Shown here in pieces: positions 60,398 through 64,000 of a DNA stretch of 64,000 nt. Both the position numbers and the translations under genes were made by a program. This DNA comes from Saccharothrix ecbatanensis. Its GTDB lineage: Bacteria > Actinomycetota > Actinomycetes > Mycobacteriales > Pseudonocardiaceae. Numbering within the stretch: the first letter of the stretch is position 1; every line of letters starts with the position of its first letter. The notes under the pieces were generated by a model. That model was not told the origin of the DNA. It worked only from the letters and a program-made list of their open reading frames with translations, and made no database searches. The DNA lies in contig NZ_JACHMO010000001.1 in assembly GCF_014205015.1 (NCBI RefSeq), forward strand, positions 7,998,001-8,062,000. The letters run 5' to 3'.

Positions 60398-61687
60398 GTG
60401 GACTCCTCGACCGTGGTGTGGTTCCGGCGCGACCTGCGGACCCACGACCACCCGGCGATCCGGGCCGCGTCCGGAAGGGCGTCGCGGGCGCTGGCGCTGT
60501 TCGTGCTCGACCCGGTGCTGCTGACCGCCTCGGGCCGGCTGCGGGTCGAGTTCCTGCACCGGTGCCTGCGGTCGCTGGACCGGGAGCTCGGCGGGCGGCT
60601 CGTCGTCGTCGAGGGCGACCCTGTGGACGTCGTGCCCCGGGTCGCCGCAGCGGTCGGGGCGTCCTCGGTGCACGTCTCCGCCGACACGGGTCCGTACGGG
60701 CGGGTGCGTGACGCGGCGGTGGCGGAGCGGGTCGAGCTGGTGCGGGCCGGGTCGCCGTACGCGGTGACGCCGGGCCGGGTCACCAAGTCCGACGGGACTC
60801 CGTACCGGGTGTTCACGCCGTTCGCCAAGGCTTGGCTGGACCACGGGTGGCGCCCGCCCGCCGACACCGACGCGTCCACCGTGGACTGGGTGCGGCCGGA
60901 CATCGGGGAAGGGCTGCCTGCCGGCGAAGGGTTGCCCGCAGGGGAAGGGTTGCCGGACGTCCGCGCGTTGTGGCAGGCGTTCCGGGACGAGAAGCTGCCC
61001 GACTACGCCGCCCGCCGGGACCGGCCCGACCTGGACGGCACCAGCAGGTTCTCCGCGTTCCTGAAGTGGGGCGTGGTGCACCCCCGGACGCTGCTCGCCG
61101 ACCTGGGCCGCGGCGAGGGCGCGAAGGCGTTCCGCACCGAACTCGCGTGGCGCGACTTCTACGCGGACGTCCTGTGGCACCAGCCGGAGTCCGCCCGCCG
61201 CAACTACAACCGCAAGTTCGACCGGATGAGGCTGGACGACGACCGCGAGCGGTTCGAGGCTTGGTGCGAGGGCCGGACCGGCTACCCGCTGGTGGACGCG
61301 GGGATGCGCCAGCTCCTGCGCGAGGGCTGGATGCACAACCGCGTCCGCATGGTCGTGGCGAGCTTCCTGGTGAAGGACCTGCACCTGCCGTGGTGGTGGG
61401 GCGCGCGGCACTTCATGCGCCACCTGGTGGACGGCGACCTCGCCTCCAACCAGCACGGCTGGCAGTGGGCCGCCGGCACCGGCACGGACGCCGCGCCGTA
61501 CTTCCGCGTCTTCAACCCCGTCGCGCAGGGCGAGAAGTTCGACCCGAACGGCGACTACGTGCGCGAGTACGTCCCCGAACTGCGCGGCATCCCCGGCAAG
61601 GCCGTGCACCGGCCACGCGATCCGATCGTGGACCACGCGCACGAGCGCCAAGAAGCACTCGCGCGCTACGAGACCATCAAGGACTAG
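60398..61687 (+). CDS. phr: Deoxyribodipyrimidine photolyase
   Basis: 429 residues, GTG start. The N-terminal antenna-cofactor domain begins STVVWFRRDLRTHDHPAI. The FAD-binding domain has TSRFSAFLKWGVVHPR, ELAWRDFYADVLWH, YPLVDAGMRQLLREGWMHNRVRM, WWWGARHFMRHLVDGDLASNQHGWQW and the final FNPVAQGEKFDPNGDY, all class I CPD photolyase motifs. It repairs UV dimers in light. A triple GEGLPA unit, coded by a 15-base repeat, lies in the interdomain linker near residue 172. Confidence 0.93.
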   Translation: MDSSTVVWFRRDLRTHDHPAIRAASGRASRALALFVLDPVLLTASGRLRVEFLHRCLRSLDRELGGRLVVVEGDPVDVVPRVAAAVGASSVHVSADTGPYGRVRDAAVAERVELVRAGSPYAVTPGRVTKSDGTPYRVFTPFAKAWLDHGWRPPADTDASTVDWVRPDIGEGLPAGEGLPAGEGLPDVRALWQAFRDEKLPDYAARRDRPDLDGTSRFSAFLKWGVVHPRTLLADLGRGEGAKAFRTELAWRDFYADVLWHQPESARRNYNRKFDRMRLDDDRERFEAWCEGRTGYPLVDAGMRQLLREGWMHNRVRMVVASFLVKDLHLPWWWGARHFMRHLVDGDLASNQHGWQWAAGTGTDAAPYFRVFNPVAQGEKFDPNGDYVREYVPELRGIPGKAVHRPRDPIVDHAHERQEALARYETIKD

Positions 61688-61693
61688 CGCGCG

Positions 61694-62881
61694 TCAGCGG
61701 AGCACGTCCCGCAGGCGGACGCGGGCGCCGGTGCGGAGGACCGCGTTCGAGTAGACCTTGCCCGCCAGCCAGGTGATCGCGGCGACGGCGGCGAGGGCCA
61801 GCACGATGGCCAGCAGCACCTGCCACGTCGGCGCGGCGCCCATCGCCATCCGGCCCGGCATCAGGATCGGCGCGAACGGCGGCAGCAGCGACAGCACCGT
61901 CACCGTGGTCCCCGTCGGGTCGGTGATCATCAGGTTGATGCCGACCACGAACGCCACCACGATCGACATGCTGATCGGCGTCAGAACCGACTGGAGCTCC
62001 TCCTGCCGCGACACCAGCGACGCCGCCGCCGCGAAGATGGTGGCGTACAGGAAGAACCCGAGCAGGTACCACAGCAGACCGGTGGCCAGCGCCCCTCCGG
62101 CGACGCCCGCGACGTCGATCACCCCGGACACCGACGACAGCGCCAGGCCGATGCCGCCGATCAGCACGAGTTGCAGCAACCCCACCGCGCCCAGCCCGAT
62201 GACCTTGCCCAGCAGCAGCTGCCACGGCCGCAGCGTGGCCAGCAGGATCTCCACCACCCGGCTGGACTTCTCCTCCACCACGCCCTGCGCGACCATCGTC
62301 CCGTAGACCAGCAGCGAGTAGTACAGCAGCGCCGCGATCACCAGGCCGATCACCAGCCGTTGGCCCTTGCGGTCGTCCTCCGGCTCCAGCGCCACCACGT
62401 CCACGCCCGCGCGCTCGACGTTCCGCGCCACCACAGCGGGATCCAGACCGGCCTCGGCCAACTGCGCGTTCAGCACCTGCTGCTTGACGATCAGGTCGAT
62501 GGAGTTGCGCAGGTCGTCGCCCAGGGACTCCTTCACCACCACGCGCAACGCGTCCGGCGCGCCGGTGATCAAGGCGTCCAGGTCACCGGACCGCACCCGC
62601 TCCTCGGCCGCCGCCGCGTCGGGGACGTCGACCGTCTCCACCTCGCGGCCGAACGACCGGGCGGTCTGCTTCAACGGCTCCGCCAGCACGGTCGCCTGAC
62701 CGCTCAACGCGATCCGGTCGCGGCCCGCGTCGTCGAACAGCACGGCCTGCAACAGCACGTACCCCGCCATCACGGCGACGATCACCAGGGTGCCCAACAG
62801 GAACGACTTCGTGCGCACCTTGCCCAGGAACTCCCGGCGCGCCACCAGGAACACCGCCCGGCCGGGGGTGAGGCTGCTCAT
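61694..62881 (-). CDS. ABC exporter permease (NatB-like)
   Basis: 395 residues. One N-terminal helix (about 22-42), a large extracytoplasmic domain (about 45-180), then five or six helices, the ABC2_membrane_3 layout seen in sodium exporter NatB. VAQGVVEEKSSRVVEILLATLRPWQLLLGK is the conserved cytoplasmic coupling segment. ATG overlaps the ATPase stop (ATGA). Substrate unknown. Confidence 0.85.
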   Translation of the reverse strand: MSSLTPGRAVFLVARREFLGKVRTKSFLLGTLVIVAVMAGYVLLQAVLFDDAGRDRIALSGQATVLAEPLKQTARSFGREVETVDVPDAAAAEERVRSGDLDALITGAPDALRVVVKESLGDDLRNSIDLIVKQQVLNAQLAEAGLDPAVVARNVERAGVDVVALEPEDDRKGQRLVIGLVIAALLYYSLLVYGTMVAQGVVEEKSSRVVEILLATLRPWQLLLGKVIGLGAVGLLQLVLIGGIGLALSSVSGVIDVAGVAGGALATGLLWYLLGFFLYATIFAAAASLVSRQEELQSVLTPISMSIVVAFVVGINLMITDPTGTTVTVLSLLPPFAPILMPGRMAMGAAPTWQVLLAIVLALAAVAAITWLAGKVYSNAVLRTGARVRLRDVLR

Positions 62882-63804
62882 GCCGCGGACTCCTCGGTCA
62901 CCACGCTGCGGAACAACTCGGTCAGCGACGGCCGCTGCCGGGAGAACTCGTGCACCGGCCCCGTTTCCAGGGCGGCGCGCAACACCACCTGGTCGTCGGC
63001 CTCCGCGTCCAGGTCCACGACCGTGCGGCCGGAGGACGTGTGCGCGGACCGCACGCCGGGCAGGTGGTCGGCCCAGCCGAGGGGCGCTCTGGGTGCGTCC
63101 ACCACCAGCCGCGTCCGGCCGCCGGCACGCAGCTCGTCCACCGAACCGCAGGCGACGAGCGTGCCGCTGCGGACGATGCCGACCCGGTCGCACAACCGTT
63201 CCACCAGGTCGAGCTGGTGGCTGGAGAACACCACCGGGACGCCGCTCGCGGCCTTCTCGCGCAGCACCTGGCTCATCACGTCCACCGCCACCGGGTCCAG
63301 GCCGGAGAACGGCTCGTCCAGCACCAGCACGTCCGGCTCGTGCACCAGGGCCGCGGCCAGCTGCACGCGCTGCTGGTTGCCCAGGCTGAGCTTCTGCACC
63401 TCGTCGTGCCTGCGGTCGCGCAGGCCGAGGCGGGCGATCCAGTTGTCCGCCGAGCGGTGCGCGGCGTTGGTGGACAGGCCGTGCAGCTCCGCCAGGTAGA
63501 CCAACTGGTCGTGCACCTTCATCTTCGGGTACAGGCCGCGCTCCTCGGGCATGTAGCCGATCCGGCGGCGGGTCTCGAACGTGATCGGCGCGCCGTTCCA
63601 GCGGACCTCGCCCGAGTCGGCGGCGAGCACGCCCAGCGCGATGCGCATCGTGGTCGTCTTGCCCGCGCCGTTGCTGCCGACGAACCCGAACAGCTCGCCC
63701 GCCCGCACGTCGAAGGTCATCCCGTCCAGCGCGACGACCTCCCCGTAGCGCTTGGAGACCCGGTCGATCTCCAGCACGCCCGAAAAGGTGCGGCCCTGTG
63801 CCAC
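62878..63804 (-). CDS. ABC exporter ATPase (NatA-like)
   Basis: 308 residues. Walker A GSNGAGKTTT, Q loop region with GYMPEERGLYPKM, signature LSLGNQQRVQLAAAL, where LSLGN replaces LSGGQ as in the NatA group, Walker B VLVLDEPFSGLDP and switch His SSHQLDLVERL. The C-terminal extension (about 225-308) is typical of this group. GTG at 63804 follows GGAGGAG. It pairs with the permease gene overlapping its 3' end. Confidence 0.9.
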   Translation of the reverse strand: MAQGRTFSGVLEIDRVSKRYGEVVALDGMTFDVRAGELFGFVGSNGAGKTTTMRIALGVLAADSGEVRWNGAPITFETRRRIGYMPEERGLYPKMKVHDQLVYLAELHGLSTNAAHRSADNWIARLGLRDRRHDEVQKLSLGNQQRVQLAAALVHEPDVLVLDEPFSGLDPVAVDVMSQVLREKAASGVPVVFSSHQLDLVERLCDRVGIVRSGTLVACGSVDELRAGGRTRLVVDAPRAPLGWADHLPGVRSAHTSSGRTVVDLDAEADDQVVLRAALETGPVHEFSRQRPSLTELFRSVVTEESAA

Positions 63805-63852
63805 GGTGCTCTCCTCCTGTCGCGACCTGCGGTTCCCGGCGTGCACCCCGGC

Positions 63853-64000
63853 CTAGCGGTAGACCTGGGTGGACAGCGGCTCGAACGGCGCGCGGCTGAA
63901 CACCGCCTCGACGGGCAGGTCGAACACGTCGCAGATCCGCATCGCCAGGTCGAGGCTGGGGTAGTGGTCGCCCCGCTCCAACGCGCCGATCGTCTGCGGG
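63853..64000 (-). CDS. C-terminal part of a small XRE-family regulator (5' end outside window)
   Basis: The last 48 residues are visible: QTIGALERGDHYPSLDLAMR is the recognition end of a lambda-repressor-like helix-turn-helix. It continues ICDVFDLPVEAVFSRAPFEPL to a TAG at 63853. This is the YozG-like small regulator type, often next to ABC or membrane genes. It is 48 bases upstream of the NatA-like ATPase on the same strand and may control it. Confidence 0.85.
   Translation of the reverse strand, partial: PQTIGALERGDHYPSLDLAMRICDVFDLPVEAVFSRAPFEPLSTQVYR

Overview
The window is high-GC actinobacterial chromosome. It has many GTG and a few TTG starts and dense gene packing with 1-4 base ATGA/GTGA overlaps. 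It also carries actinobacterial marker families: the septation protein SepH, an Scr1-type XRE regulator with a DUF397 partner, DUF3027, DUF2530, DUF2537, DUF2771, and a urease operon without ureE. The gene mix fits the Pseudonocardiales (Saccharothrix/Lentzea/Actinosynnema-like), but that placement is inference. No tRNA, rRNA, CRISPR array, insertion sequence or prophage was seen.

Layout. 1-3.7 kb: end of a phosphoesterase gene, a YccF membrane protein, an oxidoreductase, a TetR regulator, a HAD phosphatase and a cold-shock-domain protein. 3.85-17.7 kb: a housekeeping neighbourhood with a DUF2771 lipoprotein, an MFS carrier with a proline-rich tail, a glutaminyl cyclase-like lipoprotein, DUF3027, a sacsin-type GHKL ATPase, DUF2530, a purine permease, a MarR regulator with an MFS exporter, a FetB-type permease and an ABC-F protein. 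17.9-21.2 kb: an accessory cluster of XRE-TPR regulator plus flavoprotein, divergent from a catalytically degenerate primase-polymerase-like protein. 21.3-29.5 kb: a GCS2-type ligase, a TrmH methyltransferase, DUF2537, a heterodimeric ABC exporter and three small membrane proteins. 29.6-34 kb: sepH, a decayed sensor kinase/FtsX permease scar, serC and citrate synthase 2. 34.1-38.6 kb: ureABCFGD. 38.7-45.8 kb: pdxH, a DUF2079 protein, a two-component system, an MFS carrier, and the DUF397/Scr1 pair. 45.9-53.3 kb: an amino-acid permease, a HEAT-repeat protein, a lactonase-like MBL enzyme with its TetR regulator, an aldose epimerase and an amidohydrolase. 53.3-55.9 kb: a STAND-type NTPase with a small membrane protein sharing a short glycine-rich motif. 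55.9-64 kb: acyl-CoA dehydrogenase and TetR around shared palindromes, a PfkB kinase, gltA, photolyase, an ABC exporter and the end of an XRE gene.

Working together. Two citrate synthases, serC and pdxH (PLP supply) are central metabolism. The urease operon has a GlnR-like site upstream, consistent with nitrogen control. Local regulator-target pairs with visible operators are TetR/acyl-CoA dehydrogenase, TetR/MBL hydrolase and Scr1/small protein. Two features are the most unusual. One is the NTPase/membrane-protein pair with the shared motif. The other is an intergenic repeat element found twice, both times between convergent genes and both times followed by a short tandem array. Short tandem duplications recur across the window, inside and outside genes.
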